NCBI RefSeq assembly: GCF_900095215.1
Contig: NZ_LT606949.1
Location: 62,001 to 126,000, forward strand
Direction: 5' to 3'
Length of the DNA stretch: 64,000 bases
From: Polynucleobacter necessarius
GTDB lineage: Bacteria > Pseudomonadota > Gammaproteobacteria > Burkholderiales > Burkholderiaceae
The notes below the pieces were generated by a model. The model was given only the letters and a program-made list of their open reading frames with translations, did not search any database and was not told the origin of the DNA. A program made the position numbers and the translations under genes. Below, piece after piece: positions 8,626 through 17,863 of this stretch; within the stretch, counting starts at the first letter, position 1, and each line of letters starts with the position of its first letter.

Positions 8626-9205
8626 ATGAACCAAGACCAAATTACCGCTAAATTGTCCCAAATTAGCAACAAAGGCCTAGAGGCTACATTTTCTTTGAGC
8701 GAAGCTGCTTTGGAAAATGCTCAAAAATTGGCTGAGTTGCACTACGCAGCTTCTAAAGATGTATTGATAAATGCTCAAGCTGGTATTCAACAAGTGTTGA
8801 CTGCTAAAGATCCAAAGCAAGTTACTGAGATTGTTACTGTCGATTCTTTTCAAGCCTCTGGTAACCAAGCTGTTGCTTATCAAAAGAAACAAAGTATTGC
8901 GTGATAGCAATAAAGAATTTGTAAACGTAGTTGATGCCAGCATCGACCAATTGCAAGACGGTTTCCAAGATTGGATCAACACTGTAGCCGCTAACGCGCC
9001 TGCAGGCTCTGATGCTTTCTTGTCTTCATTCAAGACTGTATACGGTAGCGCATTGCAAGGTTTCGAGCAGTTCCGTGCCGCTAGTACAGAAGCATTAGCA
9101 GCTGCAGAGAAAACTGCTGAGCAAGCCATTGAGTCTGTACAAGGTCAAATCGCTCAAGTGCAGAAAGCCGCTACACCTGCATCATGTAGCCGTAAAGCTG
9201 CTTAA
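8626..9205 (+). pseudogene. phaP: Phasin (PHA granule-associated protein), frameshifted
   Basis: Phasins coat polyhydroxybutyrate granules. ATG 8626 follows GGAGA. The first frame gives the phasin_2-type helix with TFSLSEAALENAQKLAELH and a stop after ..YQKKQSIA near 8904. The second frame resumes at NKEFVNVVDASIDQLQDGF and ends ..VQKAATPA-x-SRKAA at 9205, rich in Ala, Gln and Glu as in family C-termini. A one-base indel near 8885-8910 separates them. The combined length (~190 aa) matches burkholderial phasins. A terminator follows. Neither phaC nor phaR is in the window, so granule formation itself cannot be judged. Confidence 0.85.
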
Positions 9206-9245
9206 TTGATCGTTGATTAAGAGTAAATTCAGCAGTCAGTTTTAA

Positions 9246-9284
9246 ATAAAAACCCCGCTTATTGTGAACTAGGCGGGATTTTTG
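9246..9284 (+). terminator. Intrinsic terminator after phasin gene
   Basis: AAAAACCCCGC pairs with GCGGGATTTTT around a ~14-nt loop and ends in a T run. The near-symmetric A/T flanks allow function on both strands, so it could also serve the convergent rmuC transcript. Confidence 0.7.
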
Positions 9285-9324
9285 TTTGCTTATTTTTGTA
9301 ATATTCTTACGTTTTAGATGTTAG

Positions 9325-10599
9325 CTACTCAAAGTTCGATGAGGATTCAAGTAACGGCGCAGCTAGATTTTTACTGGGCTTGACACCGAGGTCTCTGACT
9401 CTTTCAGCAGAGCGGATGAGATTGCCTTTACCCGTTTTGAGTTTATTAAACGCGTCGTGATAACTGGTTTGCGCTTGATCTAGGCGTTGACCGAGTGTCT
9501 CTAGATCATCAACAAAACCAACAAACTTATCGTAGAGATTGCCACACTGTTTTGCGATCTCTAGAGCATTGCGATTTTGATGATCCTGTCGCCACAGATG
9601 AGCAACCGTTCTAAGCGTGGCCATTAAAGTGCTTGGGCAAACTAAAACAATGTTTTTCGCAAGCGCTTCTTGGTATAGATTCGGCGCAGTCTTCAGTGCA
9701 AGCAAGAATGCAGGCTCAATTGGCACAAACATCAACACAAAATCAACTGAGCCCACGCCATAGAGTGAGCTATAGTTTTTTCCAGAAAGCCCTTGGATGT
9801 GCTGGCGTAGCGATTGAATATGTGCCGCCAGCTCTTGTTCAGCGGTGGCGGGATCGGTAGTTTCGGTATGCCGGGCGTAAGCGGTGATCGAGACTTTGCT
9901 ATCTACCACCAAGCTTCTACCTTCGGGCAACTTAATCACAACGTCAGGCTGGAGGCGTGAACCATCGCTTTGCGTATGGCTGTCCTGGACCACATACTCT
10001 TCACCTTTACGCAAGCCAGAGGACTCCAAAATAGACTCCAGTACTAGCTCACCCCAATTACCCTGAACTTTGGAGTCGCCTTTTAAGGCCTGCGTTAGAG
10101 AGCGTGTCTCATCTGACATTCTCAGATTGAGATTGGCTAAGCGCTCAATTTCACTTTTGAGGGCGTGGCGTTCGCGAGCTTCATTGCCATACGAGGTGCT
10201 GACTTGCTCTTTAAATTCAGTAAGCTTAGTTTGTAAAGGCTTTAGTAGGGCATCTAAGCTAGCTGCGTTTTGTTCTGTAAAACGCTTGGACTTATCCTCC
10301 AAGATTTCATTGGCTAAATTTTTAAACTGATTTGTTAAGGCTTCTTTCGCTTCATTGAGCGACTCAATTCTCCCCAATCCTTGTTTGCGTTCTGAATCCA
10401 ATTCAGTCTCTAGGCGGATTGCGTTTTGCAGTGCCTGATCGCGCTCGGTGCGCAAGCTAAGAGCTAGAGCTTGCTCTGTTTGGACTTGTAACTCCGCGCG
10501 ATTGAGGGCGGAGCGTAGATTCAAGGCATAAACTAAAAGGCCTGCGCAGACTCCAAAAGACAGGCCAAACAACAGAAGGGAGCTTAGGTCAAACGTCAC
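9325..10599 (-). CDS. rmuC: DNA recombination protein RmuC homologue
   Basis: RmuC-family protein; E. coli rmuC limits recombination at inverted repeats, and the fold contains a restriction-endonuclease-like core. 424 aa. One N-terminal transmembrane segment (~7-25) is followed by a long coiled coil (~28-180, Glu/Gln/Arg/Leu-rich). The RmuC domain contains QGNWGELVLESILESSGLRKG, LPEGRSLVVDSKVS and VDFVLMFVPIEPAFL. The D-S-K triad fits the predicted nuclease motif. Intact; transcribed toward the phasin terminator. The biochemical role is not settled for the family. Confidence 0.9.
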   Translation of the reverse strand: MTFDLSSLLLFGLSFGVCAGLLVYALNLRSALNRAELQVQTEQALALSLRTERDQALQNAIRLETELDSERKQGLGRIESLNEAKEALTNQFKNLANEILEDKSKRFTEQNAASLDALLKPLQTKLTEFKEQVSTSYGNEARERHALKSEIERLANLNLRMSDETRSLTQALKGDSKVQGNWGELVLESILESSGLRKGEEYVVQDSHTQSDGSRLQPDVVIKLPEGRSLVVDSKVSITAYARHTETTDPATAEQELAAHIQSLRQHIQGLSGKNYSSLYGVGSVDFVLMFVPIEPAFLLALKTAPNLYQEALAKNIVLVCPSTLMATLRTVAHLWRQDHQNRNALEIAKQCGNLYDKFVGFVDDLETLGQRLDQAQTSYHDAFNKLKTGKGNLIRSAERVRDLGVKPSKNLAAPLLESSSNFE

Positions 10600-10628
10600 A
10601 GCATCAACAGTCTCAGTGAAAAGATCAA

Positions 10629-10937
10629 TTACGCTTTAACGAGTTTTTGCAGTTCACCAGACTGAAACATTTCAGTCATGATGTCAGAGCCGCCAATAAA
10701 TTCACCATTGATATAGAGCTGAGGAATGGTTGGCCAATTGGTATATTCTTTAATGCCTTGACGAATTTCGGCGTCTTCTAATACGTTTACGGTGTGAAGG
10801 TTCTCAACACCACTAGCACGCAAGATATTCACGGCATTGCCAGAAAAGCCGCACTGAGGAAACTGCGCAGTTCCCTTCATAAATAGAACAACGGGATGGC
10901 TAGTAACGATTTCTTTAATTTGAGCTTGTGTGTCCAT
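10629..10937 (-). CDS. grxD: Monothiol glutaredoxin (CGFS type)
   Basis: Grx4/GrxD-type glutaredoxin; binds and transfers [2Fe-2S] clusters, often with BolA. 102 aa, one thioredoxin fold. The active-site C-G-F-S is at ~29-32 in [12 protein letters not shown]. The TVP-like substrate loop is [19 protein letters not shown], with glutathione-binding GGSD. The spacing from prmC (105 bp) suggests its own transcription unit. Intact and of standard length. Confidence 0.95.
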   Translation of the reverse strand: MDTQAQIKEIVTSHPVVLFMKGTAQFPQCGFSGNAVNILRASGVENLHTVNVLEDAEIRQGIKEYTNWPTIPQLYINGEFIGGSDIMTEMFQSGELQKLVKA

Positions 10938-11042
10938 AAATTCTCTCTATCTATATTCGGTAAGGCGATCTTATTGCTAAGATGGTTTGCAATTCGGGCT
11001 TATTTGATTTTAAGACTTAATGCGAAAAAAGGTTATTTCGCC

Positions 11043-11885
11043 TTATTTTCTGCCTGAGGCAACACGGTAATGGCCGCCTAAATCCAAATGGGTTTGAATG
11101 TCATGAAGGCCTGTCTGCTTCATTAGATTAACAACGGCTTCGGATTGATCAAAACCATGCTCCACTGCAATCAAGCCATTGGGAGAGAGGTGCGGCTTGG
11201 CTCCAGAAATAATCGTTTCCAGGCAGCTCAATCCATGTTGGTGGTCGGTAAGCGCTGAGAGTGGCTCAAAGCGTAGGTCGCCTTGACTCAGATGCATGTC
11301 TTGGGAGTCTATGTATGGCGGATTGCTGAGGATGATGTCGAAAAAGTAATGCGGTTCTAGGGCTTGGTACCAACTACCCTGAAGAAATATTACTCTTGCG
11401 CCTACATTTAATAGTTGCGCATTGTGTTTAGCAATCTCTAGAGCTGCAATCGATTGATCCGTTGCGGTGAACAGGGATTGGGAGGCCTCATGCGCAATCG
11501 CCAAGGCAATTGCCCCTGAACCTGTGCCAAGATCCAGAATACTTGCGGGTTTGCCCAAGCATTTTATTTCTTGTAAGCCAATTTCAACCAGAAGTTCAGT
11601 TTCAGGACGTGGAATAAGAACGCCGGGAGCAACACGGAGCTCAATATTATAAAAACCTCTTTTACCTACTAGGTAAGCGATAGGCTCTCCATTTGCTCTT
11701 CTGGTTTCAAGATCCTTCCAGTGCGCTAAGGCTTCCGCATGAAGTTGCATATCATCGCGCGAGAGTAGTGCAGAGCGCGGTAGTTGGTAATGCTTTTCCA
11801 GAATGTAAGCCATCAGAATTTTTGCTTCAGCAGGAGCAATTGCCGAGGAGCTCAATAGTGAGCGTAGGCTTAAATCGGCATTCAC
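11043..11885 (-). CDS. prmC: Release factor glutamine methyltransferase PrmC
   Basis: PrmC (HemK) methylates the glutamine of the GGQ motif in RF1 and RF2, raising termination efficiency. 280 aa. A helical N domain (1-~85) contacts the release factor. The Rossmann methyltransferase domain has SAM motif ILDLGTGSGAIAL and catalytic SNPPYI. It sits directly downstream of its substrate gene prfA (26 bp), in the order hemA-prfA-prmC common in proteobacteria, so enzyme and substrate are probably co-transcribed. Intact. Confidence 0.95.
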   Translation of the reverse strand: MNADLSLRSLLSSSAIAPAEAKILMAYILEKHYQLPRSALLSRDDMQLHAEALAHWKDLETRRANGEPIAYLVGKRGFYNIELRVAPGVLIPRPETELLVEIGLQEIKCLGKPASILDLGTGSGAIALAIAHEASQSLFTATDQSIAALEIAKHNAQLLNVGARVIFLQGSWYQALEPHYFFDIILSNPPYIDSQDMHLSQGDLRFEPLSALTDHQHGLSCLETIISGAKPHLSPNGLIAVEHGFDQSEAVVNLMKQTGLHDIQTHLDLGGHYRVASGRK

Positions 11886-11911
11886 AGATTTAGTGATCGT
11901 TTAGATATGAC

Positions 11912-12991
11912 TTAGTTATCGCCAAAAGCGGCAAGCAATGCCGCTTGATGTTCAGAGGCGAGCGCATTGCAAAGATCATCAATATCACCATCCATCATGG
12001 CATCAATCCTGTAGAGGGTGAGGTTGATGCGGTGGTCGGTAATGCGACCTTGCGGGAAGTTATAGGTACGAATACGATCGCTACGATCGCCTGAGCCGAT
12101 AAGGGATTTACGGGTCTGCGCCTCGAGCTGATGTTGTTCGCGTTCACGCGCATCCATGATGCGAGAAACTAAAACTTTCATCGCTTGCTCGCGATTGCGG
12201 TGCTGGCTTCGATCATCCTGGCACTCTACTACTGTGCGAGTGGGCAAATGAGTAATGCGAACCGCGGAATCGGTTTTATTAATGTGCTGACCGCCAGCGC
12301 CGGAGGCGCGGAAGGTATCAATACGCAATTCAGCAGGATTAATTTTGACCGCTTCAAGCTCATCTGCTTCAGGCATAACAGCTACAGTACAGGCGGAGGT
12401 ATGAATGCGTCCCTGAGTTTCGGTTTGGGGAACGCGTTGCACGCGATGACCACCAGATTCAAATTTGAGGCGCGAGTAGACGGATTGACCCACTATGCGC
12501 AAGACCACCTCTTGATATCCACCTAAATCCGATTCGGCGGCGCTTACTACTTCCACTTTCCAACCTTGGCGTTCGGCAAAGCGGGTATACATGCGCAGCA
12601 GATCGCCAGCAAATAACGCGCTCTCATCTCCGCCAGTACCCGCCCGGATTTCTAGGAAGACGTTGCGTTCGTCATTCTCGTCTTTGGGGAGCAAGAGCTT
12701 TTGTAAGGCACCCTCAAGCACCTCCATCGTAGCAAGAGCCTGCTTTTGCTCTTCGTCCGCAAAGTCCTTCATTTCCGGGTCTTTGCGCATTTCTTCTGCC
12801 GCTTGAGCATCAGCCTCGGCTTGCTTGTACAGGCAAAATTGCTCAACCACAGTAGCAATATCGGAATGTTCGCGCGTGAGCTTTCGATAAGCATCCATAT
12901 CTTTGGTTGCTTCTTCAGAAGTTAAAAGGGAGTTGAGTTCGGCTAAGCGCGTGTCTAGGTGGTCTAGCTTAGCCCGTATGCTGGGCTTCAT
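11912..12991 (-). CDS. prfA: Peptide chain release factor 1
   Basis: RF1 recognises UAA and UAG and triggers peptide release. 359 aa. The GGQ hydrolysis motif is in [17 protein letters not shown], and the codon-reading P-x-T tripeptide is PQT in [18 protein letters not shown]. Its ATG abuts the hemA stop (12992), implying translational coupling. An intact RF1 matters for reading the many TAG interruptions nearby: these should act as real stops. Confidence 0.97.
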   Translation of the reverse strand: MKPSIRAKLDHLDTRLAELNSLLTSEEATKDMDAYRKLTREHSDIATVVEQFCLYKQAEADAQAAEEMRKDPEMKDFADEEQKQALATMEVLEGALQKLLLPKDENDERNVFLEIRAGTGGDESALFAGDLLRMYTRFAERQGWKVEVVSAAESDLGGYQEVVLRIVGQSVYSRLKFESGGHRVQRVPQTETQGRIHTSACTVAVMPEADELEAVKINPAELRIDTFRASGAGGQHINKTDSAVRITHLPTRTVVECQDDRSQHRNREQAMKVLVSRIMDAREREQHQLEAQTRKSLIGSGDRSDRIRTYNFPQGRITDHRINLTLYRIDAMMDGDIDDLCNALASEHQAALLAAFGDN

Positions 12992-14308
12992 CTAATGGTC
13001 TTCTGACTTGGAATGCGAGGCGAATAATTTAGGTAACAACTTAATCAAGGCGTCACGCTCAGCGCCATTCGAGTGTTGCAGCGCATGGAGTGAACCATGT
13101 AAGAATTTGTTGGTAAGACCTTGCGCCATGGCATTGAGGACTTCTTGTGGATCATCGCCGCGCATTAAACGCTTCATCGCGCGTTCGAGTTCCAGTTGGC
13201 GCAGTCGCTCACCTTGTTGCTGAATATCCTGAATCAGTGGCACAGCGTTGCGGCCTTGCATCCAATGCATGAAGTTGCCAACGCGATCTTCGATAATCGC
13301 CTCTGCTTGACTAACGGCTGCTTGACGCAAGTTGGCGCCCGTCTGAATCATGACTCCCAAGTCATCCACTGTATAACGATAGATGTCATCGAGACCGGAA
13401 ATTTCTGGTTCAAAGTCGCGAGGCACCGCTAAGTCAATCATGACCATCGGCTTATGGCGCCGTTGTTTGAGAGCGCTTTCCACCATGCCAAGGCCAATAA
13501 TGGGTAGAGAGGATGCGGTACTAGAAACAATGATGTCGAATTCATGCAGTCGCCCCGGTAGCTCTGAGAGCTTGAGGGATTCGGCTTTGACATCTTGCGC
13601 GGCAATGGAGTCTGCTAATTCTTGACCACGTTCAATGGTGCGATTCGCGATCGCGACATTTTTAGGTTTTCGCGCGACAAAATGCGTCGCGCATAGAGTG
13701 ATCATGTCACCAGCGCCAATAAACAAAATCTTTTGATCTGAAATTTTTTCAAAGATACGCTCAGAGAGGCGAACCGATGCTGCTGCCATTGAAATGGAGT
13801 GAGCGCCGATTTCTGTTGAGACGCGCACCTCTTTGGCTACCGCAAAAGTTTTCTGAAAGAGTTGGTTGAGGTAAGTTCCCAAAACACCAGCATCATTCGC
13901 GGTGCGAACCGCATCTTTCATTTGACCCAAAATTTGAGTTTCGCCAATCACCATGGAATCTAATCCGCAGGCGACTCTGAAAGCGTGTCGTACCGTATCG
14001 GATTGCGGGAAAGAATAAAGGTGGGGCTCCAGACTACTAGGAGCGAGTTGCTGAGTTTTAGCGAGCCAATCAAAAGTCGCTTCATGCAAGATTCCAGCTG
14101 CATTGTCATCGTTGGCGGCGCAATAGACCTCGGTGCGGTTGCAGGTCGACAAAATAGTGGCTTCGGGCAGCCCAGCATGATTCGCGCCAACTAAATGTTG
14201 GCGAAGATCGTGCAATGCTTCTTGAAGAAATTCAGGGTCAAAGGCGACTTTTTCCCGAATGGCGACCGGCGCTGTGTGATGATTGATGCCGAGTGTCAAC
14301 AACTTCAT
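12992..14308 (-). CDS. hemA: Glutamyl-tRNA reductase
   Basis: First enzyme of C5-pathway tetrapyrrole synthesis; reduces Glu-tRNA(Glu) to glutamate-1-semialdehyde with NADPH. 438 aa. Start [20 protein letters not shown]; catalytic cysteine in [15 protein letters not shown] domain with [10 protein letters not shown]-terminal dimerisation helix with [14 protein letters not shown]. It heads the hemA-prfA-prmC unit. Its ATG is only 1 bp from a divergent ATG at 14310, so any promoter must lie inside that small reading frame. Intact. Confidence 0.96.
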   Translation of the reverse strand: MKLLTLGINHHTAPVAIREKVAFDPEFLQEALHDLRQHLVGANHAGLPEATILSTCNRTEVYCAANDDNAAGILHEATFDWLAKTQQLAPSSLEPHLYSFPQSDTVRHAFRVACGLDSMVIGETQILGQMKDAVRTANDAGVLGTYLNQLFQKTFAVAKEVRVSTEIGAHSISMAAASVRLSERIFEKISDQKILFIGAGDMITLCATHFVARKPKNVAIANRTIERGQELADSIAAQDVKAESLKLSELPGRLHEFDIIVSSTASSLPIIGLGMVESALKQRRHKPMVMIDLAVPRDFEPEISGLDDIYRYTVDDLGVMIQTGANLRQAAVSQAEAIIEDRVGNFMHWMQGRNAVPLIQDIQQQGERLRQLELERAMKRLMRGDDPQEVLNAMAQGLTNKFLHGSLHALQHSNGAERDALIKLLPKLFASHSKSEDH

Positions 14309-14309
14309 A

Positions 14310-14666
14310 ATGGCGATTATAGATTTGATGGCAGCATTAATTGGGGTATCAATGGGGTTTTTGGCTTTTCTGGTGATTGGGGGTATTTCTGGGGTGTCAG
14401 CCTGGATTGTTTATCCCAGACCTTCCTTCGGGTTTAAACCTCTAAAAATCTTGATTGCCTTCTGAATTGGATTTATTTCAGCTACCGCAAGCTCGTATTT
14501 GGGGCAATACTGTGGCTTTTTCCAGTCTGCGCAAATTCTGGAGTGGGGCACTGCTATTTTTGCTTCTTGTGCACTGGCCCGTGTATTTACAGCCCTAGAT
14601 AAAGAAGTCCGTCTGAGCGCCCTTTACCAGTCTATAGGGCGGCTTTTGTGTTCCGTAAGCCATTGA
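14310..14666 (+). pseudogene. Small hypothetical membrane protein with in-frame TGA
   Basis: Not recognised. From ATG 14310 it encodes a strongly hydrophobic N-terminus ([20 protein letters not shown]), then KPLKILIAF and TGA at 14463-14465. The same frame continues with more membrane-like sequence (IGFISATASSYLGQYCGFF, then AIFASCALARVFTAL) to 14666, overlapping the 3' end of ung. This looks like a 3-TM protein of ~110 aa cut by a nonsense codon. The divergent position beside hemA and the protein-like hydrophobicity on both sides of the stop support a former gene; the 3' limit is uncertain. Confidence 0.45.
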
Positions 14667-15355
14667 TTGGCTATTGTGAAGTGATTGCAGCTTGCTTTGG
14701 CACCGGGTTCTAAAAAAGGCTTATCTGTTTTGTATACGCCCAAGCCTGAAGGGTGGGAGGATTGCAATACAAATTGGTCTTGGCCATTTTCAATGAGAGG
14801 TAGTTTGGATTGGGCATGACCACCCCATAGCATCCACACTAAATGTGGTCTAGCTTTAGATAGCCCGCTGATTAAATGATCAATGAGGCTTTTCCAGCCA
14901 AGGTTGGTGTGGCTACCAGCTTCACCAAGTTTGACGCTCAGGGCAGTATTTAGAAGGAGTACTCCTTGTTTAGCCCATTCGTGCAGATCACCATTGGGCA
15001 AATGACCAAAACCCTCCAACGCAAGCGCTTTGCTGATATTGCGTAGCGAACTGGGAAATTCTCGAGAGTGCACTGCAATCTCGGCAGGAATAGAAAAAGC
15101 CAATCCTTGCGCCAAGCCTGCTGAATGATAAGGGTCTTGTCCCAAAATAACTACTTTTACAGAATCTACGGGAGTAAGTTTGAGTGCTTTAAAAAAGTGT
15201 TGGGGCTCAGGTCTCACCATACTCGGATCAAGATTCAGAGCGGTGTGCAAATTCTTTTCGAGAGATTGCCAATCCGATGATTCGAAATAGTTTCCGAGCA
15301 ATTCTTGCCAATCACTTGGGCTATCGTCTTTTGAAAATAAGGCTTTCAATTTCAA
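14624..15355 (-). CDS. ung: Uracil-DNA glycosylase
   Basis: Family 1 UDG; excises uracil from DNA to start base-excision repair. 243 aa. Motif GQDPYHSAGLAQGLAFS carries the catalytic Asp and uracil-stacking residues. WMLWGGHAQSK corresponds to the central motif, and SSHPSGLGVYK to the minor-groove Leu loop. Directly downstream of the M61 peptidase remnant with no gap. Intact, so cytosine deamination repair is apparently kept despite the erosion around it. Confidence 0.95.
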   Translation of the reverse strand: MKLKALFSKDDSPSDWQELLGNYFESSDWQSLEKNLHTALNLDPSMVRPEPQHFFKALKLTPVDSVKVVILGQDPYHSAGLAQGLAFSIPAEIAVHSREFPSSLRNISKALALEGFGHLPNGDLHEWAKQGVLLLNTALSVKLGEAGSHTNLGWKSLIDHLISGLSKARPHLVWMLWGGHAQSKLPLIENGQDQFVLQSSHPSGLGVYKTDKPFLEPGAKASCNHFTIANQWLTEHKSRPIDW

Positions 15356-17135
15356 TCAAGCATCTTTCTTTAGCGTTAATTCATATTGTGTGGGTGCTTG
15401 ATAGGCTTGCAAGGAAACCATGCGCTCATGCTCAATATCGTCTCGATAAAAAGTGATGCGAGCATGGGCATTTTCAGAGAGGCTACCCAATACTTTGTCC
15501 GAGCGCGGGCTGGTAACTCGCTGTCCGTCAACGCTCGAGAGCAAGTCCCATGCTGCTAGGCCTGGGGCTTGAGCAATCCCATCATCCAGTACATGGGCGA
15601 TCTTCAGCCAGCCATTTGCATCTGTATGGCGCATACCAAATTGCAACTTCAATTTTTCGAGGGTTTATAGGGTTTTTGATTTTACCACAACCCGGTTTGA
15701 GCCAATCCATTTTTGTAGCGGAATATCTTCAACGCCAAATACATAACGGGTTTGTATCCCATTCCAAAGTTTGCTAAAGCCGGCTCCTAGCAATTCAAGA
15801 ATGGCTTCATCTAGGCCACCTTCCGAAATGCCATCTAAAGTGATGCCGTGCTTGCGCCAAATGAGCCGCATGAGATCATCAAGTGATTGTTTATTTTGAG
15901 TGAACGCGCGAATTTGCAAAGCAAGGCCGAGCGCTAGTAAAGCCCCCTGGCCGTAATAACTCACGACTGCATTGGGGGTGTTTTCATCGCTCTGGTAATA
16001 CTTAGTCCATGCGTCAAATGAGCTGTCCAAGGCTTTGTTTCTGACGGTCATGACCGCGCAAGATGCCATTCCAATTGCCTGCAATAAGCTTTAAAGAAGT
16101 CTTGATATCAATTCGTTTACTGCGCAATAGTTGCAGATCATCGTAGTAGCTAGTAAAGCCCTCAAACAGCCAGAGTAAGCGTGTGTGATTGCGCTTTGCT
16201 AGAGCATAGGGCTGAAAAGCTTTTGGTTGAATGCGCTTAACCAACCATGCATGAAAGTACTCGTGACTGCATAAACCCAAAAACTCCCTGTAGGCAGACT
16301 CTTCAAAGAGGATATTTTCCTGCGGGATTTAATCTCGTCGACAGAGTAACGCGGTGCTATTACGATGTTCAAGGCCGCCATAGCCATTTAGTACTGCATT
16401 GACTAAGAAGAGATACTCTCCAAATGGGGCGCGCTTAGATTTGGGTTCGAAGAGATTAATAGTGGAGGTGCAAATAGCCTCAAGATCGTCCGCGCGGCGT
16501 TTAGCATAAACGATGTGATTACATCCCTGAATAGCCATGCGATGAGCAACCCCATTTGATTTCCAGTGAACCATTTGAAGCTCACCCATCGCGACAGGGT
16601 GATCAAGTAGGTCATCATAATTTTGTGCCAAATAAAAACCAAAGCCACGATCATCAGTTTTGACTGCTCTTAAGGTGGTTTGAATCATCCAATGGTCGGC
16701 AAAGGCAACTTTAGGCTCGGCAATGGCAAGAGAACAAGGTAAATGCTCTTGTCCTTTGACCGCAAGACAGAGGCTGCTTGCGTTAAAGAAGGCGCGCTCA
16801 GTATCTAGATAGGCTGCACGTACTGATGAGTCGAATGTATAAACGGTAGAGAGTACTTCTATAGGGCCATTGACTGGTGGCAAGCGCCAATGATCGTTAT
16901 CAATCCGTTCGCGCGGAACTTTTTTCCTAGTGCTGTCCGCTGAAAAAGCCTCAATTGACTCTATATGCTTGCTAAAGTCCTGAATGAGATAACTGCCTGG
17001 TATCCAGGCTGGCATTTGTAAACCCCGACCCTAAGGGTCGGGGTTGGCAATATGCAGTTTGACGCGAAAGTGATGACCATGAAGGTCGACCGGCCAGACC
17101 GTATATTGAATTACAGGTAAGGCGGCAGAGTTCAT
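15356..17135 (-). pseudogene. M61 family glycyl-aminopeptidase-like protease with PDZ domain, heavily disrupted
   Basis: M61 peptidases are zinc metalloproteases with a C-terminal PDZ domain. ATG 17135 lies 6 bp past the dsbC stop. The frame stops at TAG 17033-17031 and continues in phase with MPAWIPGSYLIQDFSKHIES (17015 on). It is then broken by at least three frame changes, near 16330, 16270-16200 and 16050-16080. The zinc site HEYFHAW is legible in one fragment (~16260-16240), and the PDZ-like segment WLKIAHVLDDGIAQAPGLAAWDLL lies in the last (15652-15356). Complete family members are ~590-620 aa, matching the 1780-bp span. Clearly non-functional: at least four lesions. Confidence 0.9.
17021..17045. 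repeat. 25-bp near-perfect palindrome in M61 pseudogene
   Basis: AACCCCGACCCT (17021-17032), one central A, then AGGGTCGGGGTT (17034-17045): 12 complementary pairs with one centre base. It contains the TAG that interrupts the M61 frame. There is no T run beyond it, so it is not a classic terminator. Confidence 0.85.
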
Positions 17136-17140
17136 GATGA

Positions 17141-17863
17141 TTATTTCAGTGAGCTGAATTTCTTTTCGATATCAGTGATTTGTACCGCGCCAGGGAAGCG
17201 ACTACCGTCAGTAAAAAATAAAGTTGGTGTACCTGTAATGCCATGGGTTTTGGCGAAAGCCATATTTTTAGCGAGGGGTGTGCTGCATTCACCTTTGCCG
17301 CTCGGTGCAATTCCATTAATCATCCAGTCAATATACGCTTTGTATTGATCAGATGAGCACCAAATTTGCTTTGATTTTTGCGCGGAATCTGGAGACAGAA
17401 TCGGAATTAGGTATGTATAGATGGTGACATTGTCTAATTGCTGCAGGGATTTTTCTAGGCGCTTGCAGTAACCGCAATTGGGGTCTGAGAACACGGCTAA
17501 TTGACGGCTGCCATTGCCACGGACATTTTTAATCGGATTGGCAGGGCTTAAGTCGCTCCATTTGAGGCGGTTTAAGTCTGCTTGCCTTTGTTCGGTAATA
17601 TTTTTACCGCTCGTGAGTTCAATAATTTCACCTTGAATGAGGTATTTTCCAGAAGCATCGGTATAAAAAATATCGTTACCGACTAATACTTCATATAGGC
17701 CAGAAACCGGTGCTGGAGAAACACTTTTTACTTTGGCATTGGAGCCTAGCTTTTTTTGGATTTCAGTTTTTATTTGTTGCTCTGGTTGGGCGTGAGCTGG
17801 TTTGACGCAAAGCAGTGCGGCACCAATAAAAGCCATCGTGGATAAAAATTTATTCAAAATCAA
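17141..17863 (-). CDS. dsbC: Thiol:disulfide interchange protein DsbC
   Basis: Periplasmic disulfide isomerase, kept reduced by DsbD. 240 aa. A signal peptide (1-25) ends at KPAHA. The N-terminal dimerisation domain (~26-90) precedes a thioredoxin domain with active site C-G-Y-C in FSDPNCGYCKRLEKSL and a cis-Pro loop GITGTPTLFF. Its start lies within the 3' end of the upstream hydroxylase gene (14-bp overlap), so the two are co-translated. Intact. Confidence 0.93.
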   Translation of the reverse strand: MILNKFLSTMAFIGAALLCVKPAHAQPEQQIKTEIQKKLGSNAKVKSVSPAPVSGLYEVLVGNDIFYTDASGKYLIQGEIIELTSGKNITEQRQADLNRLKWSDLSPANPIKNVRGNGSRQLAVFSDPNCGYCKRLEKSLQQLDNVTIYTYLIPILSPDSAQKSKQIWCSSDQYKAYIDWMINGIAPSGKGECSTPLAKNMAFAKTHGITGTPTLFFTDGSRFPGAVQITDIEKKFSSLK

